Of a stretch of 64,000 nt of DNA, positions 16,828-24,725 are shown piece by piece (positions within the stretch are counted from its first letter, which is position 1; each line of letters starts with the position of its first letter). This DNA is from Corticicoccus populi. Lineage in GTDB: Bacteria; Bacillota; Bacilli; Staphylococcales; Salinicoccaceae. The stretch is taken from assembly GCF_042686195.1 (NCBI RefSeq), contig NZ_JBHUOQ010000001.1, positions 1,550,001 to 1,614,000 of the forward strand, given 5' to 3'. The notes under the pieces are model-generated. The model did no database searches. It saw nothing but the letters and a program-made list of their open reading frames with translations, and was not told the origin of the DNA. The position numbers and the translations under genes were made by a program.

Positions 16828-17220
16828 ATCAAACCAATCAAAACTTTTGTAAACACTGACGATACACTGTACGCCGTCACTGGATTCATGCCTGAAGATC
16901 ATTATAATATTGCCATCGGACGCCTGGGTATTTTTGATTTTCAAAAAGGCTTTTATGTATATATCGGCAGTGCCAAACGAAATATACAGGCAAGAATCAA
17001 CCGTCACATAACAATAGATAAAAATAAACACTGGCATATCGATTACCTGCGGCCTTATCTCCAAATCACAAATGTCCATACTTTTTCAGGAGAAGAATGT
17101 GCACTCTTTCAACAGTTATTGGAAGAACATTCAGGTACAATACCTGCCAAAGGTTTCGGTTCCTCGGACTGTCAGTGTATCTCCCATCTATTTTATTCTG
17201 AAAATGAAATTAATCTATAA
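16828..17220 (+). CDS. GIY-YIG nuclease of the DUF123 type, apparent ATC start
   Basis: 130 residues if read from ATC 16828. The core is GRLGIFDFQKGFYVYIGSAKR (GIY-YIG motif at 41-47), KHWHIDYL and the family tail GSSDCQCISHLFY. The first ATG (16888) would begin inside the first beta strand (TLYAVTGFMPED), which the fold needs. The frame is open back to a TGA at 16819. GAGGTG at 16815-16820 lies 7 nt before ATC AAA CCA, exactly where a start is expected. A good -10 (TATAAT, 16789-16794) precedes it. The family is a probable structure-specific or sequence-specific nuclease. It is divergent from the AbaSI-like gene. Confidence 0.8.
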   Translation: MKPIKTFVNTDDTLYAVTGFMPEDHYNIAIGRLGIFDFQKGFYVYIGSAKRNIQARINRHITIDKNKHWHIDYLRPYLQITNVHTFSGEECALFQQLLEEHSGTIPAKGFGSSDCQCISHLFYSENEINL

Positions 17221-17448
17221 ATCCATGGATATCACAGAGCGTTATCAAACACGATATAAAATACTCAAAACCATTGATATTACTGACTTTTAAAACGTAA
17301 CGCATGGCGTTATTCCTCTGAGAAAAACTATTCTTAAACGAATCATTTGAATTAACAGATGAGGAGCCTTATGATAAATATTAATAACCAATTCGTGTGA
17401 TTTGTAAATAACATACAATCATAATACTCTCGAGAGGAACTGTTTATT
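17221..17448. other. Non-coding gap after the GIY-YIG gene
   Basis: A small hairpin (TAACGC at 17298-17303, GCGTTA at 17307-17312) may end the nuclease transcript. A 9-codon reading frame (17371-17400) has a good GAGGAG site but no recognisable product. The AGAGGAA ribosome site of the next gene lies at the end. Confidence 0.4.
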
Positions 17449-18618
17449 ATGCAGACGTGCAGATTATGTGTACTATTCATTCCATTTATTTTATTAATAA
17501 ACATCTTCTCTCTTAATGCTGAAGCTTCTGAACTCAGAGAGGATATTGATACTTTTAGAGATGACCAGAATCATTATTCTTCTGATATCATGTATGCGGT
17601 GTTTTCTTTGGACGAGGTGCTCTATGAAAATTATGAAGGCACGGATGAGAATGTTGTTTTTGAATGGGGATCGATCACTAAACTGTTGACCTGGGTCAGT
17701 GTCATGCAGCTCGTGGAACAGGAAGAAATTGATTTGGATGAGGATATCACAAATTATCTTCCCGATGATTTACTCAGAGACTTTGAATATGATACACCTG
17801 TGACTATGATTGATTTAATGAATCATCAGGCAGGTTTCCAGGAATACATCCCCAACTTATTCGTTGAAGAACTGCCGGATGATTATTCGCTTGAAGATGC
17901 TGTTCAGGACAATCAGCCGTTTCAGTACCATGAACCGGGTGAAGTAACAGTGTACTCAAACTGGGGTGCTGCCCTTGCAGGGTTAATCGTAGAAGAAGTC
18001 AGCGGCCTGCCTTTTCATGAATATGTCCATGAAAATATACTGGAGCCGCTCGATATGAATAATACTGCACTTGCACCGGATTTGAGCGATAATGACAGTG
18101 TCCGGTCATCGGCGGATAATTTTTATACTGGTTCTTCAAATAATGATACCCATTGGTATATGCCGCTCTATCCTGCAGGCTCTGCTGTCAGTACGCTGCC
18201 TGACTTGATTACTTTCGGACAGGCTTTATTTCCGTCAAATACAGATACTCCGCTGTTTGATAATGTAAATACACTGGTCTCCATGTTTGAAGCTACCGAT
18301 CACTATGAAGATACAGATATTCCGAGGTATGCCCACGGTTTTCAAGTCTCACTGCTGGACAATACAGTATATGGCCACAGAGGAAATACTAATTTATTCT
18401 CTTCAAATCTTCTTCTTGATATTGAAGAAGGGACCGGATATGCAGTGATGACAAATGAGACACAGGATACCACTTATGCACTGCTTTTTCCTGAGACTGT
18501 TTTCGGCGACTATACAAGACCGGATGATTTTGAAGATTTCACACCTGCAGATATTTCTCAGTTTTATCAGCCCGTACCTGCTTTCGTTCAGGGAGCGGCA
18601 GTATCTTTTAATCCATAG
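17449..18618 (+). CDS. Secreted beta-lactamase-fold serine hydrolase
   Basis: 389 residues. A signal peptide (about 1-27, ending AEA) is followed by a class C beta-lactamase/D-peptidase domain. The SxxK motif is SITK (Ser75, Lys78), the YxN motif is YSN (169-171) and the third motif is HRG (YGHRGNT). All catalytic elements are therefore present. Likely acts outside the membrane on peptidoglycan peptides or other amides or esters; membership does not show beta-lactam resistance. Strongly acidic, as expected for an exposed protein of a halotolerant cell. Monocistronic, with a strong terminator. Confidence 0.88.
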   Translation: MQTCRLCVLFIPFILLINIFSLNAEASELREDIDTFRDDQNHYSSDIMYAVFSLDEVLYENYEGTDENVVFEWGSITKLLTWVSVMQLVEQEEIDLDEDITNYLPDDLLRDFEYDTPVTMIDLMNHQAGFQEYIPNLFVEELPDDYSLEDAVQDNQPFQYHEPGEVTVYSNWGAALAGLIVEEVSGLPFHEYVHENILEPLDMNNTALAPDLSDNDSVRSSADNFYTGSSNNDTHWYMPLYPAGSAVSTLPDLITFGQALFPSNTDTPLFDNVNTLVSMFEATDHYEDTDIPRYAHGFQVSLLDNTVYGHRGNTNLFSSNLLLDIEEGTGYAVMTNETQDTTYALLFPETVFGDYTRPDDFEDFTPADISQFYQPVPAFVQGAAVSFNP

Positions 18619-18651
18619 TAAAAAGCAGCAGGAGTGCCTGCTGCTTTTTAC
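18618..18651. terminator. Bidirectional intrinsic terminator
   Basis: A perfect 15-bp stem (GTAAAAAGCAGCAGG with its complement) closes on a 4-nt loop. T or A tracts within the stem base serve both the serine hydrolase gene and the convergent peptide transporter gene. Confidence 0.9.
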
Positions 18652-18669
18652 ATTTAGACTAATCTATTT

Positions 18670-20151
18670 TTAAGCACGTCTTTTATATAAAGATGTAAAA
18701 GCAAAGAGGATGACACCGAGTAAGACTGCGAATCCCCCGATAATTCCAAAATAAAGAATCTCCGTTTCCGGGCTGTAAAACTTAACAATCTGCGCATTGA
18801 TTGCCTGCGCCGAAGCATTGGATAAAAACCAAAGCCCCATTGTCTGTGCGGAAAACGCAGCAGGCGCCATTTTTGTTGTTGCTGCAAGACCGACAGGTGA
18901 TAAACATAACTCACCAATGACAACAATCAGAAAACTCAGTACAAGCCATATTGGACTGACAAGAGTATCCGGTCCGGCATAGACTGCCGGGATAATCATA
19001 ATTAGGAAAGATAATCCTGCAAACATCAGCCCGAATGAGAATTTCTTATTCGTAGACGGCTGTCTGTGACCAAGCTTCATCCATAAGGCTGCAAACACCG
19101 GTGCCAGCAGCACAATAAACAGCGGGTTGAATGATTGGAACCATGATGATTGTAATGAAAAACCTGCAAATGACAAGCGGGTCCGTTCATCTGCATATTG
19201 AGCTAAAATAATAGAACCCTGTTCCTGAATTGCCCAGAACATCATCGCCGCAATGAACAGCGGGATGTAGGCCAGCAGATTTTTCTGTTCTGTTTTTGTT
19301 GTTTTTTTACTGAAATACATGACTGAAAAATAAATTACAGGAATAATAATCCCGAGAATACTAATCATCATAATAAACCGGTCAATGGTTAAAATACCAT
19401 TTGAAATCAGAACTGCACCGACCCCTGCAATAACCAGTATACTGATTCCGAATTTCAGAAAAACAGATTTTCTTTCATCTACTGATAATGGATTTGGTAC
19501 GTAGGAACCGGCAAGCCCCAGATATTTTTTTCTGGTTAATAAAAATATAATCAGACCAATCAGCATACCCAGTGCCGCAACACCGAATCCAAGGTGGAAA
19601 TTATATTTCTGACCCAGGGTACCCACAATGAGCGGTGCAATCAAGCTGCCGAGATTGATTCCCATATAGAATATACTGAAACCTGAGTCCATACGTATAT
19701 CTTTGTCAGAGTATAAATCTCCGACCATATTTGAAACATTAGGTTTTAAGAGCCCTGTACCGATCACAATCAGACCCATAGACGCGAATAGGGCTGTGAC
19801 GCCTCCCGGGAATGATAAGGCGATATGACCTGCCATAATAAAGAGACCGCCGTAAAACACAGTTTTCTTCATACCGAGCAGACGGTCGGCAATCCATCCT
19901 CCGATAATTCCCGACATATAAACGAGCGAACCGTAGACTGCCATGATAGACGCAGCCGTCTCCCTGTCAAGGCCGAGTCCCCCGTCTTTTAGTGCATAGT
20001 ACATATAGTAAATTAATATTGCTCTCATTCCATAGTATGAAAATCTCTCCCAAAATTCCGTAAAGAATAATGTAAACAAACCTTTCGGATGGCCGAAGAA
20101 ACCTTTCTGCGGAATACTCTCAACAATCTCCTGAGAATCTTTTACTGCCAT
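18670..20151 (-). CDS. dtpT: POT/PTR family proton-coupled di- and tripeptide transporter
   Basis: 493 residues with 14 predicted membrane segments. The N-terminal FFTEFWERFSYYGMRAIL contains the ExxERFxYYG proton-coupling motif, and a GGWIADRLLG loop and a conserved FSIFYMGINLGSL segment follow. It imports di- and tripeptides using the proton gradient. The gene has a long 5' region (about 640 bp to the next gene), including a conserved-looking structured leader at 20221-20284. Separated from the aldehyde dehydrogenase gene by that region, so regulated on its own. Confidence 0.95.
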   Translation of the reverse strand: MAVKDSQEIVESIPQKGFFGHPKGLFTLFFTEFWERFSYYGMRAILIYYMYYALKDGGLGLDRETAASIMAVYGSLVYMSGIIGGWIADRLLGMKKTVFYGGLFIMAGHIALSFPGGVTALFASMGLIVIGTGLLKPNVSNMVGDLYSDKDIRMDSGFSIFYMGINLGSLIAPLIVGTLGQKYNFHLGFGVAALGMLIGLIIFLLTRKKYLGLAGSYVPNPLSVDERKSVFLKFGISILVIAGVGAVLISNGILTIDRFIMMISILGIIIPVIYFSVMYFSKKTTKTEQKNLLAYIPLFIAAMMFWAIQEQGSIILAQYADERTRLSFAGFSLQSSWFQSFNPLFIVLLAPVFAALWMKLGHRQPSTNKKFSFGLMFAGLSFLIMIIPAVYAGPDTLVSPIWLVLSFLIVVIGELCLSPVGLAATTKMAPAAFSAQTMGLWFLSNASAQAINAQIVKFYSPETEILYFGIIGGFAVLLGVILFAFTSLYKRRA

Positions 20152-20220
20152 AATCTTTCATATCCTTTTCTTAAGTTCTATCAGCTTCAATATTTAATTA
20201 AATATTCAGACAATTAAAAT

Positions 20221-20284
20221 ATACCTTTCCCCTTCAGATGATTGTATGTAATGATATACAACTCAAACAGGAAAGGTATCTGAA
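20221..20284 (-). promoter_or_regulatory. Candidate structured RNA leader of dtpT, possible pseudoknot
   Basis: On the minus strand, about 70 nt before the start codon, the order is TTCAGAT, ATACCTTTCC, a small hairpin (TTGTAT/ATACAA), ATCTGAA, GGAAAGGTAT. The first pairs with the fourth and the second with the fifth. The two helices are interleaved, giving either an H-type pseudoknot or two exclusive folds. An AT-rich U tract follows. No known riboswitch is recognised. Confidence 0.5.
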
Positions 20285-20666
20285 CTAAAATTTTATATAA
20301 AGTCCGGAAAGTGGTATAGAAAATACCATACGCCTGAAAAACTTTCTTGTAAATTAAATATTTATTTCATATTTTTCGATTATTTTAATAAAAATCCAAA
20401 AATATTGCGTGTTTTTAATTAAGAAACATAAGAATGATAGCAAGATTTTAAAAGACTTAAGATCGTAAAGAAGTATTAACTTCACGAATTTGGTGATCAA
20501 CATATAACAGTATTATATTTGTTAGTCATTTAATGAAATATTTTTTCTTAATAATAATTTTATATAGAAATTTAAAATTAATAGATATTTTCGAATTTTT
20601 ATTTCATTACAGCTTATTTTATATATGTAATATTATTACTGGTGTATACTGACGCCCCAGATACAA
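20285..20666. other. AT-rich intergenic stretch without a gene
   Basis: About 380 bp of very A+T-rich sequence lacking any convincing coding frame. It presumably holds the dtpT promoter. A short hairpin (GAAGT with ACTTC) lies near 20470; nothing else is recognised. Confidence 0.5.
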
Positions 20667-20720
20667 CAAAAAATCCCCCTTAAAGATTTCACTGTTTAAA
20701 GTGTCTGATTTAAGGGGGGG
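20667..20720 (-). terminator. Terminator hairpin downstream of the aldehyde dehydrogenase gene
   Basis: TCCCCCTTAAA (20674-20684) pairs with TTTAAGGGGGG, with a smaller CACT/AGTG hairpin in its loop. Read on the minus strand the stem is followed by TTTTTTGTTG. It lies 70 nt past the stop codon. Confidence 0.8.
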
Positions 20721-20790
20721 AGTATTTCTTATTATTTTACAATGTCAGTCTCTTTCAGCCAAGACTATGAGACTGTATCCTGTTTTCTAA

Positions 20791-22218
20791 TTATGCATAA
20801 TAGCCTTTTATCGCTTTAACTTCAAGGAATTCTTCAATACCATAATCGCCCCACTCACGGCCGATACCGGACTGCTTATAACCGCCGAACGGCAGGTCGG
20901 AACTTCCTGGGTGATCATTAATCGCAATGCTTCCTGCTTCAATAGAACGTGCAATTTTCTTAATCTGTTCTTTATCCTGACCCATCACATAGCCTGCGAG
21001 ACCATACTTAGTATCATTCGCAATTTTTATGGCTTCATCTAAATCTTTATAAGTGATGATAGACATTACAGGACCAAAGATTTCTTCCTGGGCAATGGTC
21101 ATTGAATTTTCTACATTAGTGAATATTGTCGGTTTAACATAGAAGCCTTTTTCAAGACCTTCAGGTTTACCTGTGCCGCCGAAGTACAGTTCAGCACCCT
21201 CTTCAATTCCTTTTTCTATAAACTCCTGAACGGTTTCAAACTGGTCTTTACTGACAAGCGGTCCCATTTCAACACCTTCATTATTAGGGTCTCCAACTTT
21301 CACGTCCGCCATGTACTGTTTGGCTTTTTCAAGGAATTCATCTTTGATTGATTCCGGAATTAAAGTTCTTGTAGCTGCTGTACATACCTGACCGGTATTG
21401 TTAAATACAAGTTTTACAGCAGATTTCGCCGCTTCATCGACATCCACATCATCTAAAATAATATATGGTGATTTACCGCCGAGTTCAAAGGATACTTTTT
21501 TGAAATCTTTACTTGAGTTTTCCATAATTTTCGCACCAGATCCGCCTGAACCTGTAAATGACATCATACGTACATCAGGGTGTGATGACAGTGCATCACC
21601 GACTGTTTTACCTTCACCATTCACTAAATTGAAGACACCTTTCGGCACGCCTGCCGCTTCAAATATTTCAGCCAGAATTACAGCCGCAAACGGTGTTTCA
21701 GTGGATGGTTTTAATACTACAGGTGATCCTGCCGCAAAAGCCGCTGCAAGTTTCAATGAAGTCTGGTTTGTCGGGAAGTTCCACGGTGTCACTAATCCTG
21801 ATACACCAATCGCTTCCTTCATAACAAGAGACTCGCCTCTTTTTTCTTCAAATTGAAAATCATCCAGAGCATCGCGGGCTTCTGTGAAATGAATGACACC
21901 ACGCTCATAGTGTGTTTTCTCTGATAATTCGCGGGGTGAACCGAGCTCATCTGTTATGGCATCAATAATATCTTCTTTACGTTTTTTATATTCTGTTACA
22001 ATACGGTCAAGCAGTTCCTGTCTTTCCTTAACCGGTGTATTTCTGAAATCTAAATATACATTTTTAGCCGCCTCAACAGCCTTATCTACATCTTCTTTCG
22101 TTCCTTTTGCGATTGTACCGAGTACTTCTTCAGTTGCCGGATTAATCACATCAAGAGTTTCTCCGCTCGTACTGTCTACCCATTCACCGTTAATGAATTG
22201 CTGGTTATTTATACGCAT
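20791..22218 (-). CDS. NAD(P)-dependent aldehyde dehydrogenase
   Basis: 475 residues, full length. Motifs include TPWNFP near 145, the general-base Glu245 in FELGGKSP and the nucleophile Cys279 in NTGQVCTA. It oxidises an aldehyde to the acid; the range of substrates is not clear, though it resembles the staphylococcal AldA group. The start follows AAGGAG. On the minus strand GTTTAA (22289-22294), 14 nt and GGTAAT (22269-22274) resembles a sigma-B promoter, suggesting general stress control. The palindrome at 22331 may add a second layer. Monocistronic. Confidence 0.93.
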   Translation of the reverse strand: MRINNQQFINGEWVDSTSGETLDVINPATEEVLGTIAKGTKEDVDKAVEAAKNVYLDFRNTPVKERQELLDRIVTEYKKRKEDIIDAITDELGSPRELSEKTHYERGVIHFTEARDALDDFQFEEKRGESLVMKEAIGVSGLVTPWNFPTNQTSLKLAAAFAAGSPVVLKPSTETPFAAVILAEIFEAAGVPKGVFNLVNGEGKTVGDALSSHPDVRMMSFTGSGGSGAKIMENSSKDFKKVSFELGGKSPYIILDDVDVDEAAKSAVKLVFNNTGQVCTAATRTLIPESIKDEFLEKAKQYMADVKVGDPNNEGVEMGPLVSKDQFETVQEFIEKGIEEGAELYFGGTGKPEGLEKGFYVKPTIFTNVENSMTIAQEEIFGPVMSIITYKDLDEAIKIANDTKYGLAGYVMGQDKEQIKKIARSIEAGSIAINDHPGSSDLPFGGYKQSGIGREWGDYGIEEFLEVKAIKGYYA

Positions 22219-22268
22219 TTATAAAACTCCTTCTTAAATAATTGATATATAACTATCACACTCATAGT

Positions 22269-22294
22269 ATTACCAAGTTGAGACATTATTAAAC
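22269..22294 (-). promoter_or_regulatory. Possible sigma-B-type promoter of the aldehyde dehydrogenase
   Basis: GTTTAA, a 14-nt spacer and GGTAAT on the minus strand, about 50 nt before the start codon. The -35 matches the sigma-B consensus exactly; the -10 differs from GGGTAT at two positions. No sigma-A promoter nearby is clearly better (TTGGTA, 18 nt, TTATAT is the rival). Confidence 0.35.
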
Positions 22295-22330
22295 ATAGGA
22301 AAATAGTAGATTTTAAATTTTCGCAGTAAG

Positions 22331-22344
22331 GTGTCATTTGACAC
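22331..22344. promoter_or_regulatory. Palindrome GTGTC-N4-GACAC between divergent genes
   Basis: A perfect 6-bp-arm palindrome (GTGTCA, TT, TGACAC) lies between the aldehyde dehydrogenase gene and the gene at 22410. It shares arms and spacing with the palindrome at 797-810 beside the TetR gene. Candidate common operator; inferred. Confidence 0.4.
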
Positions 22345-22409
22345 TACCACTATTAAAAAGGACAATAAAAGTAAAATATTCAAAATAAAAAATATAAAGA
22401 GAGGATACC

Positions 22410-23060
22410 TTGTTAATGTTTAAATTAATTAAGAAAAAACGAAGGGATATGCATTTAAGAAAAATCAAAGAAGGTGACGGGCATCCTTTAAAACCTTACA
22501 GGCTGTGGCATAATTTAACGCGCTCTTTATTCCATCTGCAAATAGAAGACAATACTCAGGAAGTGATAGATTACAGTGTAGAATATCGTTATTTTGTATC
22601 TGAACCGCAGGCTGAATTATATCGTAACGGCAGACATACTGCCTATTCAAAACTTCCGGCAACGTTTCCTGTCTCAGGTGGTGTGATTGAAGTCGCTTCA
22701 GGATCATACGGTATTAAGCGGATGCATTATGTTAAAGAAAACGGAGATTCGCAGATGCTTCAGCCCGACCATCGCTCCATCAGGGGATTACGGGTCGGAA
22801 TTGAAGAAGACTTCCCGGTATTCAGCAAACTGATCGGCATCATCTCCATTATACTTTTGATTATTGTTTTTATTCTCGGGCTGCCTCAGATTATCGAACA
22901 GATATCACAAATTCCCTGGGTCGCCGAAAATATCGGTGTTTTCAACTCTCCATTTAACTTTTCTATATGGGAGAACCTGATTATTGCCGGCATCGGCGCA
23001 TTGGCAGGTATGGAACGGACACTCATTTTCCGTAATCAGCGCCTGCTTCATATGCTTTAA
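22410..23060 (+). CDS. Unknown protein with a C-terminal two-helix membrane anchor
   Basis: 216 residues. Residues 1-130 are soluble and mixed alpha/beta, starting with a lysine-rich stretch. Two hydrophobic helices follow at about 138-160 and 188-202, so the N-terminal domain is tethered at the membrane. The start may be TTG 22410 (5 nt from GAGAGG) or ATG 22416 (11 nt); both are shown to be possible. No motif is recognised. It is divergent from the aldehyde dehydrogenase gene and ends in a strong terminator, so it is a single-gene unit. Confidence 0.75.
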   Translation: MLMFKLIKKKRRDMHLRKIKEGDGHPLKPYRLWHNLTRSLFHLQIEDNTQEVIDYSVEYRYFVSEPQAELYRNGRHTAYSKLPATFPVSGGVIEVASGSYGIKRMHYVKENGDSQMLQPDHRSIRGLRVGIEEDFPVFSKLIGIISIILLIIVFILGLPQIIEQISQIPWVAENIGVFNSPFNFSIWENLIIAGIGALAGMERTLIFRNQRLLHML

Positions 23061-23071
23061 AAACATACTCA

Positions 23072-23110
23072 TAATTAATACGGCACCCTTACTGGATGCC
23101 GTATTAATTA
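23072..23110. terminator. Bidirectional terminator
   Basis: A perfect 14-bp stem (TAATTAATACGGCA with its complement) with an 11-nt loop lies between convergent genes. Confidence 0.8.
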
Positions 23111-23146
23111 TTATCTGCCTCAAATATTCTAAAATGTCAGGTGCAC

Positions 23147-23848
23147 CTAATATTTCTCCGCCCACTCAGGTCTTTGAATACGTGTCAGTATTTCAAGTTC
23201 CTTCTCCCTGAACTCTAAATATGAGCTGTTCTGCTTCAACTGCTCATCCACACAGCCTGGATGAGTCATCACTTCAACAATACCTGCTTCTGTTACTTTA
23301 ACAGCATCAAACAAATCATTATAAATGGTCTCTCCGTAAAAATCTGTATAGAGGGTATCACTGAGAAGGATTTCCTGATGTTCAGACAGACTGTCAGCAT
23401 ATCTGAGCGGCACATTATATTCTTTCGCCAGTGTTATTGCCGCATCTTTTACTTCGTCCCATGAATGAATGTGATGATGACTGTCGATATGATGAAGCTT
23501 CAGACCGGTTTCAATAAACGCTTCAATCTGCTGCTTCCATTCATTATATACTTCATTTTTGTCCGGCGGTTCTTTACCGGAAAAGGCACTATTCAGACGG
23601 AACTCACCTTCCTTGTTGATAAGAGATGACACACCTTCTTTAAGCAGCGGCCGTCCCCATGTGAGTACTAAATGAATCCCGACCTTTAAATCCGGATGTA
23701 ATTTTGCCTGCTCTACAGCATAAGGAACACTACAGCCGTTCATCATCATTGTCGTTGAATCCACAACACCATTTTTATGAGCTTCAATGATTCCGTCAAC
23801 AACTCCTTTAGTTAACCCAAAATCATCGGCATTAATGATTACTTTCAT
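23147..23848 (-). CDS. chbG: ChbG/HpnK (YdjC) carbohydrate deacetylase
   Basis: 233 residues from the ATG at 23848, six nt after GGAGGGG; the open frame runs 26 codons further but lies inside the upstream gene. The fold is marked by IINADDFGLTKGV (metal-binding Asp8, Asp9), MMMNGCSV, VGIHLVLTWGRPLL and the HHIDSHHHIHSW metal-histidine cluster. Characterised ChbG removes an N-acetyl group from chitobiose-6-phosphate before hydrolysis. It overlaps the 3' end of the gntR gene by 17 nt. Beside a GH4 enzyme and a PTS, this supports an amino-disaccharide substrate. Confidence 0.92.
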   Translation of the reverse strand: MKVIINADDFGLTKGVVDGIIEAHKNGVVDSTTMMMNGCSVPYAVEQAKLHPDLKVGIHLVLTWGRPLLKEGVSSLINKEGEFRLNSAFSGKEPPDKNEVYNEWKQQIEAFIETGLKLHHIDSHHHIHSWDEVKDAAITLAKEYNVPLRYADSLSEHQEILLSDTLYTDFYGETIYNDLFDAVKVTEAGIVEVMTHPGCVDEQLKQNSSYLEFREKELEILTRIQRPEWAEKY

Positions 23849-24563
23849 CCGCTTCCCCTCCTCCGTAATGCCTTTCAATTGTAAAGTTCGTAATATCCCC
23901 TCTGAAATAGGAATGGGAATACTCAATCACTCTGTCCGAGCTGCTGTATGTTGTCGTCTCAATATAAAAGCACGGGGCACCGACATCATAATCCAGCAGT
24001 CCGGCAATCCTGTCGTCGGCGAGAATAATTTCAACATGCTCAACCGTCCGTGTAACAGGCACTTTATACTTTTCCTGCAGTGTTGAATACAAAGAATACT
24101 CTGCATCTTCTTTTGTAATACCGGGTGCTGCGTCCCAGGGAATATAGGAGACTTCATACTGGGTGATATGCATATTTGCCCGGCGGATACGTTCGACTTT
24201 CTGTACCGGGGCTGACGGTTCAAGCTTAAAATGTACAGCGAGAGAATCTGCGGGGATAACCTGCAGGTCAATCAATTGGTTTTCAGCTGTTTTCCCCTGT
24301 ACAGCTACTTGATCACTGTATCGTTTAACCGTTTGAGTCAGTGCCTGGGTGACTTTTCGCTCCGCAATAAATGTCCCTCTGCCTCTCACCCTGTCAAGAT
24401 ACCCTTCTTTCTCCAGCTGCTCCAATGCAATTCTGACTGTCGTCCTGCTGACATCAAATTGAACACATAATTCCTTTTCTGTCTGGAGACGATCTCCCGG
24501 CTGATATTCACCGCTCTTTATTTTCTTTAATATTGTCTCTTTAATCATGGCATGCTTCGACAT
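23832..24563 (-). CDS. GntR/HutC-family repressor with UTRA domain
   Basis: 243 residues. The winged helix is at about 5-70 (GDRLQTEKELCVQFDVSRTTVRIALEQLEKEGYL), the UTRA effector domain at about 90-235. UTRA ligands in PTS operons are usually the phosphorylated sugar. The gene is divergent from the licH-PTS operon. The octamer TGTATGAT occurs at both promoters overlapping each -10 region, so it probably represses both directions. Its own promoter is TTGTAT, 17 nt, TATGAT on the minus strand. Confidence 0.9.
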   Translation of the reverse strand: MSKHAMIKETILKKIKSGEYQPGDRLQTEKELCVQFDVSRTTVRIALEQLEKEGYLDRVRGRGTFIAERKVTQALTQTVKRYSDQVAVQGKTAENQLIDLQVIPADSLAVHFKLEPSAPVQKVERIRRANMHITQYEVSYIPWDAAPGITKEDAEYSLYSTLQEKYKVPVTRTVEHVEIILADDRIAGLLDYDVGAPCFYIETTTYSSSDRVIEYSHSYFRGDITNFTIERHYGGGEADESNH

Positions 24564-24602
24564 ATGAATGCACTCCCCGGAATCAATCTTCTATTTGTTA
24601 TA

Positions 24603-24698
24603 AATCATACATGATTCAAAATTTTAATACAAATCAATCTTAACAGATACCAACCATTAAATGTTATAGACATATTTATATTTGTATGATACATTTTA
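24603..24698. promoter_or_regulatory. Divergent promoters with candidate GntR operators
   Basis: A palindrome (AATCAT-AC-ATGATT, 24603-24616) overlaps the gntR -10 on the minus strand. Another (TGTAT-G-ATACA, 24683-24693) overlaps the -10 of the sugar operon, whose promoter may be TAGACA (24667-24672), 17 nt, TACATT (24690-24695). Both contain TGTATGAT on one strand. Assignment to GntR is inferred. Confidence 0.5.
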
Positions 24699-24712
24699 TA
24701 AAAGCGTTTACA
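24699..24712 (+). promoter_or_regulatory. cre site for CcpA
   Basis: The 14-mer TAAAAGCGTTTACA matches the catabolite-responsive consensus TGWNANCGNTNWCA at 13 of 14 positions. It lies just downstream of the promoter and immediately before the ribosome site of the operon, a usual place for CcpA roadblock repression. Confidence 0.7.
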
Positions 24713-24725
24713 AAGGAGGAGCAGC

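Noticed and set aside
17371..17400. Nine-codon reading frame with a strong GAGGAG site before the serine hydrolase
   Set aside because: Too short to support; could be a leader peptide but lacks any codon bias or attenuator structure.
17449..18618. Beta-lactam resistance gene
   Set aside because: SxxK/YxN/HxG motifs are shared by many D-peptidases and esterases; resistance cannot be claimed from this.
23849..23926. N-terminal extension of ChbG
   Set aside because: It lies in the end of the gntR gene and the internal ATG has an ideal ribosome site and the family N-terminus.
24564..24725. Second, upstream cre in the gntR-lic intergenic region
   Set aside because: Only the site at 24699-24712 reaches a good consensus match.
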